The position numbers were made by a program, and so were the translations under genes. Positions 14,577 through 21,867 of a stretch of DNA of 29,758 nucleotides are shown here, in pieces (within the stretch, counting starts at the first letter, position 1; each line of letters begins with the position of its first letter). The notes under the pieces were generated by a model. That model searched no databases. It was not told where the DNA came from and saw only the letters and a program-made list of their open reading frames with translations. The DNA lies in NCBI GenBank assembly GCA_035650655.1, contig DASRHG010000106.1:1-29758 (forward strand). Direction: 5' to 3'. This stretch comes from DASRHG01 sp035650655 (GTDB taxonomy: Bacteria; Desulfobacterota; Binatia; DP-6).

Positions 14577-15158
14577 ATGCAGATCCCCCTACAGGTGACG
14601 TTCCGCAACATGCCACGGTCGCCCGCCGTCGAGGCGGCCGTGCGGGAGCGTGCGGACAAGCTCGAAGAGTTCCATGGCCGCGTGACGGGGTGCCGCGTCG
14701 TGATCGAGGCGCCGCACCGCCGCCACCGCCAGGGCACGCTGTACCACGTCCGCGTCGACCTCACGGTGCCCGGGCGCGAGATCGTGGTGAGCCGCGAGCC
14801 GGCAGCGCACCACGCGCACGAGGACGTGTACGTCGCGATCCGCGACGCGTTCGACGCCGCCCGGCGCCAGCTCGAGGACCACGTGCGCGAGCAGCGCGGC
14901 GCGACCAAGCTCCACGAGCCGCCGCCCCACGGAGTCGTCGCGAAGCTCTTCCCGGAGAAGGGCTACGGCTTCATCCAGACGGCGGACGGGCGGGAGGTGT
15001 ATTTCAATCGCAACAGCGTCGTGGACGCCGAATTCGACCGGCTGAAGGTCGGCGACGCGGTGCGCTTCAGCGAGGAGCCGGGCGTCGAGGGGCCGCAGGC
15101 GACGACCGTGCACGTGGCTTCCCGTCACGCGCCGGGCTTCTCGCGCGCGAGCCAGTAG
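14577..15158 (+). CDS. HPF/RaiA ribosome-hibernation domain fused to cold-shock domain
   Basis: A 193-residue cytoplasmic protein. Residues 1-110 fit the sigma-54 modulation/ribosome-associated (HPF/RaiA) fold: PLQVTFRNMPRSPAVEAAVRERADKLEEFHGRVTGCRVVIEAP, then YHVRVDLTVPGREIVVSREP and VYVAIRDAFDAARRQLEDHV. Residues 118-185 are a cold-shock domain: GVVAKLFPEKGYGFIQTADGREVYFNRNSVV, with RNP1 KGYGFIQ and RNP2 VYFNRN intact. The HPF-type part parks ribosomes in inactive states and the CSD binds single-stranded RNA, so the fusion likely protects idle ribosomes or mRNA under stress. GAGGAG precedes the ATG at 14577. It lacks the C-terminal dimerisation domain of long HPF. Confidence 0.92.
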   Translation: MQIPLQVTFRNMPRSPAVEAAVRERADKLEEFHGRVTGCRVVIEAPHRRHRQGTLYHVRVDLTVPGREIVVSREPAAHHAHEDVYVAIRDAFDAARRQLEDHVREQRGATKLHEPPPHGVVAKLFPEKGYGFIQTADGREVYFNRNSVVDAEFDRLKVGDAVRFSEEPGVEGPQATTVHVASRHAPGFSRASQ

Positions 15159-15218
15159 CGGCGTGCCACTTTTGCGAAAGATCTCCGCCGCCAGCCGCCC
15201 CCGGGCGACGGCGGCGCC

Positions 15219-15234
15219 TGGCACGCGATTCGCT
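15219..15234 (+). promoter_or_regulatory. sigma-54-like -24/-12 promoter for TerB/J-like gene
   Basis: TGGCACG-CGAT-TCGCT: perfect -24 box, one mismatch in the -12 box and GG-N10-GC spacing. The predicted start near 15245 is 2 nt before the ATG at 15247, which has no Shine-Dalgarno. Confidence 0.6.
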
Positions 15235-15246
15235 CGGCCGACGGGC

Positions 15247-15906
15247 ATGATCACGAGCGAAAACGACCCCCGCCGCCTGATCGCCCGCCTCGCCGCCGCG
15301 ATCGTGGCGTCGAACGGACACGTCACCGCGCCCGAGATCGAGGCCCTCGACGAGCTCGACTTGCTCGGGCTCGGCCGGCTGTCCGAGATCGCCCGCGAGG
15401 AGATGATGCACGCCGTCGAGGAGCCGATCGACGTCCAGGCGGCGTGCGACGCGCTCGCGGCGGTCGGACCGGAGACGCTGGAGGTCGTGCTCACCGTGCT
15501 CGCGCGCGTCGCGACGAGCAACGGCGCGCCCGGCGAGTCCGCCAGGCGCACGTTCGAGGCGATCGCGGCCGCGCTCGGCGTCCCTCCGGCCGACGCGACC
15601 CGGATGCTCGACGCGGCGGCCGCGCGCAGGGTGCGACCCTCGCTCGGGTCGGAGCGGCATCCGGGCGTGCCGCCGGAGCGTGGCCGAACCGACGCCGAGC
15701 GGCGGCTCGGCGTCGAGGCCGGGGCGTCGCTCGAGCGGCTCGAGGCCGCCTATCTCGCCGCCGTCGAGCGCTACGCGCCGGCGAAGCTCGCCCCGCTCGG
15801 CGCGGAGTTCGTCGCGCTCGCCGTCCGGAAGCTCGCGGCGCTGACGGAGGCCTTCGAGGAGGCGCGCGCGCAGCGGCTCGACGTCGGACCCGCGTCGAGG
15901 GTCTGA
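15247..15906 (+). CDS. TerB-like protein with degenerate C-terminal J-domain (DjlA-like)
   Basis: A 219-residue soluble protein. Residues 10-125 are helical and resemble a TerB/tellurite-resistance fold (RLIARLAAAIVASNGHVTAPEIEALDEL, then a second half with LARVATSNGAPGESARRTFEAIAAALGV). Residues 151-212 match the J-domain of DjlA: RLGVEAGASLERLEAAYLAAVERY, then KLAPLGAEFVALAVRKLAALTEAFEEA. The catalytic HPD loop reads Ala177-Pro178-Ala179 followed by Lys180, so the His and Asp needed to stimulate Hsp70 are lost. No membrane segment is present, unlike DjlA. The upstream extension from 15163 is low-complexity, and the ATG at 15247 begins conserved-looking sequence. It may bind a client or partner without activating DnaK. 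Confidence 0.72.
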   Translation: MITSENDPRRLIARLAAAIVASNGHVTAPEIEALDELDLLGLGRLSEIAREEMMHAVEEPIDVQAACDALAAVGPETLEVVLTVLARVATSNGAPGESARRTFEAIAAALGVPPADATRMLDAAAARRVRPSLGSERHPGVPPERGRTDAERRLGVEAGASLERLEAAYLAAVERYAPAKLAPLGAEFVALAVRKLAALTEAFEEARAQRLDVGPASRV

Positions 15907-15931
15907 GGGCGCGCGGCCGGCCGCCGACGGC

Positions 15932-15947
15932 GGGAACGTGCCTTGCT
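15932..15947 (+). promoter_or_regulatory. possible sigma-54-like promoter for the nrdJ-archease-rtcB operon
   Basis: GGGAACG-TGCC-TTGCT: perfect -12 box and GG-N10-GC spacing, but two mismatches in the -24 box. The predicted start near 15958 is 3 nt before the ATG at 15961, which has no Shine-Dalgarno. Confidence 0.45.
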
Positions 15948-15960
15948 TCGCTCTGGGTGC

Positions 15961-17754
15961 ATGGGGCCGCCCTTCGGCGAGGCACCGTCGCTCGGGGCGG
16001 ACGCGCTCCGCGTCCTCGAGGCGCGCTATCTCCGGCGCGATGACACGGGCCGGGTGATCGAGTCGCCGGCCGAGCTCTTCGCGCGCGTCGCGCGAGGCGT
16101 CGCGGAGGGCGAGCTCCTCACCGGCACGGCGCGGGCCGCCGCGCGCTGGGAGGAACGGTTCCACGCCCTCCTCGCCACGCTCGACTTTCTGCCGAACTCG
16201 CCGGTCCTCATGAACGCCGGCACGCCGCTCGGGCAGCTCGCAGCTTGCTTCGTCGTCCCGGTCGGGGACAGCATGGAGGAGATCTTCGACGCGCTCCGGG
16301 CGATGGCGCTCGTGCAGCGAACGGGCGGCGGGACCGGCTTCTCCTTCTCGCGGCTCCGCCCGCGCGGCGAGGTGGTCGCTTCGACGGGCGGAAGCGCGTC
16401 GGGCCCGGTCTCCTTCATGCGCGTCTTCGACGCGGCGACGGAGCACATCAAGCAGGGCGGCCGGCGCCGCGGCGCGAACATGGCCGTGCTGCGCGTCGAC
16501 CACCCGGACGTGCTCGAGTTCGTCGAGTCGAAGCGCGACGGCACGAGCCTCCAGAACTTCAACCTGTCGGTCGGCGTGACCGATCGCTTCATGGCGGCGG
16601 TCGTCGCCGACGCCCGGTGCGAGCTGGTGCACCCGGGGCGAGGGACGGCGACGGCGTCGCTCCGCGCGCGCGAGGTCTTCGACCGTATCGTCGAGGCGGC
16701 GTGGGCGACGGGCGATCCGGGACTCGTCTTCCTCGACGCCGTGGAACGGGCGAACCCGACGCCGGCGCTCGGTGAGATCGAGACGACGAATCCGTGCGGC
16801 GAGGTGCCGCTCCTCCCCTGGGAGAGCTGCGTGCTCGGGTCCGTGAACCTGGCGCACATGATCGCGACCGAGGGCGGGTCGACGACCGTCGACTGGCGCC
16901 GCCTCGCCCGGACCGTCCGCGCCGCCGTCCGCTTTCTCGACGACGTCATCGAGGTGAGCCGCGAGCCGCTCGCCGAGATCGGCCGGGCGACGCGGAGGAC
17001 GCGGAAGATCGGCGTCGGCGTCATGGGCTTCGCCGAGCTCCTCGTCCGTCTCGGCGTGTCCTACGGCGAGCGCGCGGCCGTCGCCTGGGCGGATCGGCTC
17101 TCGGCGTTCGTTGCCCAGGAGGCGCGCGTGGCCTCGCGGGAGCTCGCCGAGGAGCGCGGGGTCTTCCCGGCGTGGGGCCGGAGCGCGCACGCGGCGCGCG
17201 GCGAGCGGCTGCGGAACGCGACGCTCCTCTCGGTCGCGCCGACCGGGACGATCAGCATCGTGGCCGGCACGAGCGGCGGCATCGAGCCGCTCTTCGCGCT
17301 CGCGTATCGGCGCGCGCACACGCTCGGCGGCGCGCCGTTCGCCGAGCTGAACCCCGTCTTCCGCGCGTGGCTCGAATCCCAGGGGCTCGACGCGGCGCCC
17401 CTCCTCGCGGGCGTCGTGGCCGAGGGGCATCTCGGGCGCGTCGCCGGGGCGCCGGCCGCCGCGCGCGCGCTCTTCGTGACCGCGACCGAGCTTCCGCCGT
17501 CGCAGCACCTCGCCGTGCAGGCCGCGGTCCAGCGCCACGTCGACAACGCGGTGTCGAAGACGGTCAACCTGCCGGAGGAGGCGCGCCCCGACGAGGTGGC
17601 GGCGACGTATCTCGAGGCCTGGCGCCTCGGCCTCAAGGGGGTCACCATCTACCGGGCGGGGTCGCGCGACCAGGTGTTCGAGCTCGGCATGGGCGAGCGC
17701 GCGATCGGCCGCGAGCTGTTCGCGCGTTGCGATCCGGACGCCTGCCGCCTGTAG
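15961..17754 (+). CDS. nrdJ: adenosylcobalamin-dependent (class II) ribonucleotide reductase
   Basis: A 597-residue enzyme reducing ribonucleotides to deoxyribonucleotides using coenzyme B12, with no need for oxygen. Active-site features are clear: NSPVLMNAGTPLGQLAACF with redox Cys96, the radical-site motif NPCGE (277-281, thiyl Cys279), its disulfide partner Cys290 in WESCVLGSVNL (11 residues after Cys279, as in Thermotoga NrdJ), and PTGTISIVAGTSGGIEP. A C-terminal Cys pair (Cys590, Cys595, in CDPDAC) probably regenerates the active-site disulfide, although its spacing is wider than the usual CxxC. The protein is shorter than the common 700-850 residues and has no ATP-cone, so allosteric activity control is likely absent. 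It leads an operon with archease and rtcB, spaced 1 and 4 nt. Confidence 0.95.
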   Translation: MGPPFGEAPSLGADALRVLEARYLRRDDTGRVIESPAELFARVARGVAEGELLTGTARAAARWEERFHALLATLDFLPNSPVLMNAGTPLGQLAACFVVPVGDSMEEIFDALRAMALVQRTGGGTGFSFSRLRPRGEVVASTGGSASGPVSFMRVFDAATEHIKQGGRRRGANMAVLRVDHPDVLEFVESKRDGTSLQNFNLSVGVTDRFMAAVVADARCELVHPGRGTATASLRAREVFDRIVEAAWATGDPGLVFLDAVERANPTPALGEIETTNPCGEVPLLPWESCVLGSVNLAHMIATEGGSTTVDWRRLARTVRAAVRFLDDVIEVSREPLAEIGRATRRTRKIGVGVMGFAELLVRLGVSYGERAAVAWADRLSAFVAQEARVASRELAEERGVFPAWGRSAHAARGERLRNATLLSVAPTGTISIVAGTSGGIEPLFALAYRRAHTLGGAPFAELNPVFRAWLESQGLDAAPLLAGVVAEGHLGRVAGAPAAARALFVTATELPPSQHLAVQAAVQRHVDNAVSKTVNLPEEARPDEVAATYLEAWRLGLKGVTIYRAGSRDQVFELGMGERAIGRELFARCDPDACRL

Positions 17755-17755
17755 A

Positions 17756-18199
17756 ATGACGCCGCCGATGGGACGCTTTCGCGTGCTCGAGGAGATCGCC
17801 CTCGCGGACCTGGCGCTCGAGATCGAGGGGGACGGCCTCGACGACCTCTTCGCGACCGCCGCGCGCGCGCTCGCCGAGCTGACGGTCGACCCCGCGACGC
17901 TCGACGGCCGCGTCGAGCGCCGCGTGACGCTCGACGCGCCCGCGCTCGATCTCCTCCTCTACGACTGGCTCGCCGAGCTGATCTTCCTGAAGGACCGCGA
18001 TCGCGATATCTTCCCCGAGGTCGAGGTGCGGGTGACGGCGGGCACGCCGTCCCGCCTCGAGGCGACCCTCCGGGGCGGCCGCATCGAGCGCGGGGCGACC
18101 GTCCTGCACGTCGACCCCAAGGCGCCGACCTTTCACCGCCTCGCCGTCGAGCCGCTTCCCGCGGGCCGCTGGCGTGCGACGGTGGTGATCGACGTGTGA
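17756..18199 (+). CDS. archease (RtcB activator)
   Basis: A 147-residue archease-family protein. Archease speeds guanylylation and multiple turnover of the RNA ligase RtcB, whose gene follows 4 nt downstream. The N-terminal motif, usually LDHTADVGIRAYG, reads EEIALADLALEIEG here: the metal-binding Asp is kept but the His-Thr is replaced by Ala-Leu. Then come DDLFATAARALAELTVDP, LLYDWLAELIFLKDRD, the typical central segment, and KAPTFHRLAVE plus a C-terminal VVIDV with its terminal Asp. The start at 17756 lies 1 nt after the nrdJ stop; ATG at 17768 is an alternative. Translation is probably coupled. Confidence 0.87.
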   Translation: MTPPMGRFRVLEEIALADLALEIEGDGLDDLFATAARALAELTVDPATLDGRVERRVTLDAPALDLLLYDWLAELIFLKDRDRDIFPEVEVRVTAGTPSRLEATLRGGRIERGATVLHVDPKAPTFHRLAVEPLPAGRWRATVVIDV

Positions 18200-18203
18200 A
18201 GCC

Positions 18204-19643
18204 ATGGAGATACGCCGCGTCGCCGACTGCATCTGGGAGATCCCGCCGAGCGCGAAGCCGGGGATGCGCGTGCCGGCGCGCATCTACGCGTCGGAGGCGC
18301 TCCGCGCGGCGATGGACCGGGGCGTGTTCGAGCAGGTGACGAACGTCGCGTGCCTCCCGGGAATCGTGGGCGCGGCGCTCTGCATGCCGGACGGGCACTG
18401 GGGATACGGCTTCCCGATCGGGGGCGTTGCCGCATTCCGTGCAGACGCGGGCGTCATCTCGCCGGGGGGTATCGGCTTCGACATCAACTGCGGGATGCGC
18501 CTCCTCGCGACGCGCCTCGACGAGGCCGAGGTCCGCCCGCGGCTGCACGAGCTGGTGGACGGGCTCTTCCGCGCCGTCCCCGCGGGCGTCGGCGCCGAGG
18601 GCTTCGTGCACGTGACCGAGGACGAGCTCCGGGAGGTGATGGTCGAGGGCGCCGGGTGGTGCGTGCGGCGCGGCTACGGCTGGCCGGAGGACGTGGAGCG
18701 GATCGAGAGCCGGGGCCGGCTCCCGTGGGCCGATCCCGCGCAGGTGAGCGCGAAGGCGATCGGCCGCGGCATCGACCAGCTCGGCACGCTCGGCTCCGGG
18801 AACCACTACCTCGAGATCCAGGTCGTCCGCGCGCTCCACGACGCGACCGTCGCACGCGCCCTCGGCGTCACCGGCCCCGGACAGGTCCTCGTCATGCTGC
18901 ACTGCGGGTCGCGCGGCTTCGGGCACCAGGTGGGCACGGACTACCTCCGCATCTTCGTCGGCGCGATGGCGCGGTACGGGATCAGCGTGAACGACCGCGA
19001 GCTCGCGTGCGCGCCGTTCCGCTCGCGCGAGGGTCAGGCGTACTTCGGCGCGATGGCCGCCGCCGCGAACGTCGCGTTCGCGAACCGGCAGGTGATCACG
19101 CATCGCGTGCGCGAGGTCGTGTCGAGCGTCTTCGGCCGCGACGCGCGCGACCTCGGGCTCGACGTCGTGTACGACGTCTGCCACAACACCGCGAAGCTCG
19201 AGCAGCACGTCGTCGAGGGCGCGCCGCTCGATCTCGTCGTGCACCGCAAGGGCGCGACGCGCGCCTTCGGCCCCGGCCATCCCGACGTCCCCGCCGCGTA
19301 CCGCGCGGTCGGCCAACCGGTCATCATCGGCGGCTCCATGGAGACCGGCTCCGCCCTCCTCGTCGGCACGGCGACCGCGATGCGCGAGACCTTCGGCTCG
19401 ACCGCCCACGGCGCCGGCCGCACGATGTCCCGCCACGAGGCGAAGCGCCGCGTCCGCGGCGACGAGCTGCTCCGCAGCCTCGAAGCGCGCGGCATCGTCG
19501 TCCGCGCCGCCTCCCGCTCCGGCGTCGCCGAGGAGGCCGGCTTCGCCTACAAGGACCTCGACGCCGTGGTCGGCGTCCTCGACCACCTCGACATCTCGCA
19601 CGCGGTCGCGAGCTTCAGTCCTGTCGGGAACGTGAAGGGGTAG
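18204..19643 (+). CDS. rtcB: RNA-splicing ligase RtcB
   Basis: A 479-residue GTP- and Mn-dependent ligase that joins 2',3'-cyclic phosphate (or 3'-phosphate) RNA ends to 5'-hydroxyl ends; in bacteria it serves RNA repair, including damaged tRNA or rRNA. The metal and guanylate sites are intact: PDGHWGYGFPIGG, GGIGFDINCGMR (Asp93, Cys96), GSGNHYLEIQ, MLHCGSRGFGHQ, DVCHNTAK, GGSMETGSALLVGT and STAHGAGRTMSR with the guanylylated His402. The C-terminus ends KDLDAVVGVLDHL...FSPVGNVKG as in the family. Length is normal. No inserted intein is present. The gene belongs to the nrdJ-archease operon, which places RNA repair together with oxygen-independent dNTP synthesis. Confidence 0.97.
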   Translation: MEIRRVADCIWEIPPSAKPGMRVPARIYASEALRAAMDRGVFEQVTNVACLPGIVGAALCMPDGHWGYGFPIGGVAAFRADAGVISPGGIGFDINCGMRLLATRLDEAEVRPRLHELVDGLFRAVPAGVGAEGFVHVTEDELREVMVEGAGWCVRRGYGWPEDVERIESRGRLPWADPAQVSAKAIGRGIDQLGTLGSGNHYLEIQVVRALHDATVARALGVTGPGQVLVMLHCGSRGFGHQVGTDYLRIFVGAMARYGISVNDRELACAPFRSREGQAYFGAMAAAANVAFANRQVITHRVREVVSSVFGRDARDLGLDVVYDVCHNTAKLEQHVVEGAPLDLVVHRKGATRAFGPGHPDVPAAYRAVGQPVIIGGSMETGSALLVGTATAMRETFGSTAHGAGRTMSRHEAKRRVRGDELLRSLEARGIVVRAASRSGVAEEAGFAYKDLDAVVGVLDHLDISHAVASFSPVGNVKG

Positions 19644-19873
19644 CGTCGCCGTTCCTCCGTCGAGCGTGCTCGAGCGAGGCGCTCCCGACGTGGGTCAGCC
19701 GCTGTCGCACGGCACGTCCTCGACGTCCGCTTCCGGCGCGCGGGGGAGGTGCCGCGCGCCGTCGACGTGGCGATGGCGTCATGCGAGTGCCGGAGAGACG
19801 CGCCGATGACGCGTTGCCCCTGCGGGAGCCGGGGCAGGCGCCCTACGCAGCGCGGCCGCCATCGCCGCCGCGT

Positions 19874-19889
19874 TGGCACGAGGGCTGCA
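19874..19889 (+). promoter_or_regulatory. sigma-54-like -24/-12 promoter for secreted protein gene
   Basis: TTGGCACG-AGGG-CTGCA: a perfect -24 box with one mismatch in the -12 box and GG-N10-GC spacing. The predicted start near 19900 is 3 nt before the ATG at 19903, which lacks a Shine-Dalgarno. Confidence 0.6.
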
Positions 19890-19902
19890 TTCGCCGTCCC
19901 GC

Positions 19903-21780
19903 ATGGATCAGCGAATCCCTCCAGCGCTTTTCCGAGTTGCCGCTGCTCTCGCCGCGGTCGTCTCCCTGGCGGTCGCTCCGGCCTCACACGCGCTCAGTAA
20001 GAAGGAACGGGCGTGTCAGGTGGCGATCGGCAAGGCCGGAAAGGCCTTCGTGGACGCCGAGCTCGCAACCCGCGGCCAGTGCAAGATGAAGCTCGCGCAG
20101 GGCAGGGATTGCAGTCCGAGCGCGAAGACGAAGAAGAACGAGGCCAAGCTGCGCAAGGTGCTCCACAAGTGCGGCGGTGTGACGCTCTCGAACCTGCCCG
20201 GGGGCGGCTGCGCCGCGACGGCCGGGAGCGGCGGCGTCTCCGCCCTCGCCGACTGCCTCATCACCGGTCACGAGACCGCGCTCGACTCCCTCATCAACGA
20301 CGAGTTCGGGCTGGCGGCGTCGGAGACCGAGGTCGTGATCGAGGGCAGGATGGCACAGGCGACCTCGACGCTCCTCCCGCCCGCCAACCTCGCCCGCTAC
20401 CGCGCCGTCTCGACCGCGCCCCTCGCCCTGACCGACCTGACGCTCTTCTGCGTCACCTTCGCCGACCCGCCGACGAGCGCCAGCAGCGCGATCGGCGCGG
20501 ACGGCGGCTTCTCGCTCTCGATCGCCGCCGCCGGGCTGCCCTTCGGCTGCTTCGTCGTCGACGAGGCGACCGGCGAGCAGGTCGCGACGCTCGTCTTCCG
20601 GAGCGGGGGCACCGACGCGACCCAGGTGCAGGGGACGAACGGCACGCTCGACCTCGGCACCGTGAGCCTCGACCTCGGCACCGGCGAGGCCGTGGTCGAC
20701 GCGAGCGGCCTCGGCGGCAAGACGACGTGCGAGGCGGGCGTCACCAACCCGGTCGACTTCACCGGGACCTGGCGGCTCACCTGCACGCCGGGGCCCCCGG
20801 GCTCCGGCTACGGCTGCCCGCCGCCGGGCGCCCCGGGCGCCCCGCAAGGCTTCTACCTGCACCGGGTTCCCGGCACGGACGCGAGCGGGACGCCGATCTA
20901 CTGGCTCGGGATGTGGGATTCCATCGACGCGTTCAAGGCCTGCGGGCAGGTCGAGGGGCTGGCCGCCACGGACGGCGGCACGACGACGGCGTCGGGCGCG
21001 TCGCTCGGCGTTCCCGACGGCCCCTTCCACTTCGCGGACGACGCGACGGCGTTCGCCGCGATCGACTCCGTCTCCTCGCCGAAGCCCGGCCCGCCCCCCG
21101 GCGCAGGCGGCGGCGCTCCCGGCCCCCAGCCGATGGGCATCTGCAACTCGACCGCCGACCACTGCGGCACCGTCCAGAACGCCGACGGCCAGACGTGCAC
21201 CGACCCGCAGCCCGGCGTCCCGCCGAACTGCTGGGGGCGGCCCGACTTCGCGACCATGCCGCCGACCTTCGTGCCGTTCACCGACGAGCAGTGTCGGCGG
21301 ATGTGCTACACGATGAACCTCTACGGCTTCGGCGGCCCCGACGGTCCGCCCTGGATCCGCCAGGCGCTCCTCGGCGCGAACCTCTGCGTGGAGCGCGGCG
21401 TGAACGACATGTCCGTCCCGCCGGACGACCCGAGCTTCGTCCGCAAGACGGGCACGCCGCTCGGGCGCATGCTCCTCGACAAGCTCAACTACACGTGCGA
21501 CGACGCGGCCTCGGTCGTCCACAAGTTCGAGACCTTCACCATCGGGCTCCCGCCGCAGCAGAACGATCAGCCTGGACCGCCCCCCGTCTGCCACGTGACC
21601 GAGCGGGCGGAGATCACGCTCAAGATGGAGAGCCCGACGAAGGTCCTCGGCTCCTTCAAGCAGACCGCCACGCTCGCCCCCGGCGACCCCGCGCAGTGCA
21701 CGGACGACGGCAACCCGCAGAACCCGATCGCGCAGCTGCTGAAGAACCCGCGGCGCATGCTGTTCACGCTCACGCGATAG
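19903..21780 (+). CDS. large secreted Cys-containing protein of unknown function
   Basis: A 625-residue exported protein. Residues 1-31 are a Sec signal peptide (FRVAAALAAVVSLAVAPASHA, cleaved before LSKKE). The mature N-terminus has a helical Cys motif, ACQVAIGKAGKAFVDAELA followed by RGQCKMK, of a type I associate with secreted proteins of deltaproteobacterial and Binatota-like genomes. Around residues 165-260 a beta-rich segment resembles a carboxypeptidase-regulatory-like fold. Next comes a region with paired Cys residues and Pro/Gly linkers (PGPPPGAGGGAPGPQP near 390), then a Cys-rich C-terminal domain. Many Cys suggest disulfide bonding outside the cytoplasm. I recognise no enzyme signature or anchor. 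It ends 87 nt before the convergent pncB stop. Confidence 0.8.
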   Translation: MDQRIPPALFRVAAALAAVVSLAVAPASHALSKKERACQVAIGKAGKAFVDAELATRGQCKMKLAQGRDCSPSAKTKKNEAKLRKVLHKCGGVTLSNLPGGGCAATAGSGGVSALADCLITGHETALDSLINDEFGLAASETEVVIEGRMAQATSTLLPPANLARYRAVSTAPLALTDLTLFCVTFADPPTSASSAIGADGGFSLSIAAAGLPFGCFVVDEATGEQVATLVFRSGGTDATQVQGTNGTLDLGTVSLDLGTGEAVVDASGLGGKTTCEAGVTNPVDFTGTWRLTCTPGPPGSGYGCPPPGAPGAPQGFYLHRVPGTDASGTPIYWLGMWDSIDAFKACGQVEGLAATDGGTTTASGASLGVPDGPFHFADDATAFAAIDSVSSPKPGPPPGAGGGAPGPQPMGICNSTADHCGTVQNADGQTCTDPQPGVPPNCWGRPDFATMPPTFVPFTDEQCRRMCYTMNLYGFGGPDGPPWIRQALLGANLCVERGVNDMSVPPDDPSFVRKTGTPLGRMLLDKLNYTCDDAASVVHKFETFTIGLPPQQNDQPGPPPVCHVTERAEITLKMESPTKVLGSFKQTATLAPGDPAQCTDDGNPQNPIAQLLKNPRRMLFTLTR

Positions 21781-21867
21781 CGCGCGTTCCCGCCTGCGCG
21801 CCGGCGGTGCCCCGACGGCGTCGAGCGACGGCACGTGGTCGGCGCGCGCCGCGCGCGGGCCCGCAGG

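Noticed and set aside
15067..17538. 823-codon minus-strand frame opposite TerB/J and nrdJ
   Set aside because: Low-complexity shadow of nrdJ codons; no recognisable domain.
19749..20000. Short plus-strand frame with a Cys pattern (CECRRDAP...RCPCGS) that recalls a SEC-C motif
   Set aside because: Only a few residues fit, there is no ribosome-binding site, and it runs into the signal-peptide region of the secreted protein in another frame.
21781..21867. GC-only inverted repeats between the convergent secreted-protein and pncB genes as a terminator
   Set aside because: Alternating GC runs self-pair in many registers and no T-run follows; not distinguishable from base composition.
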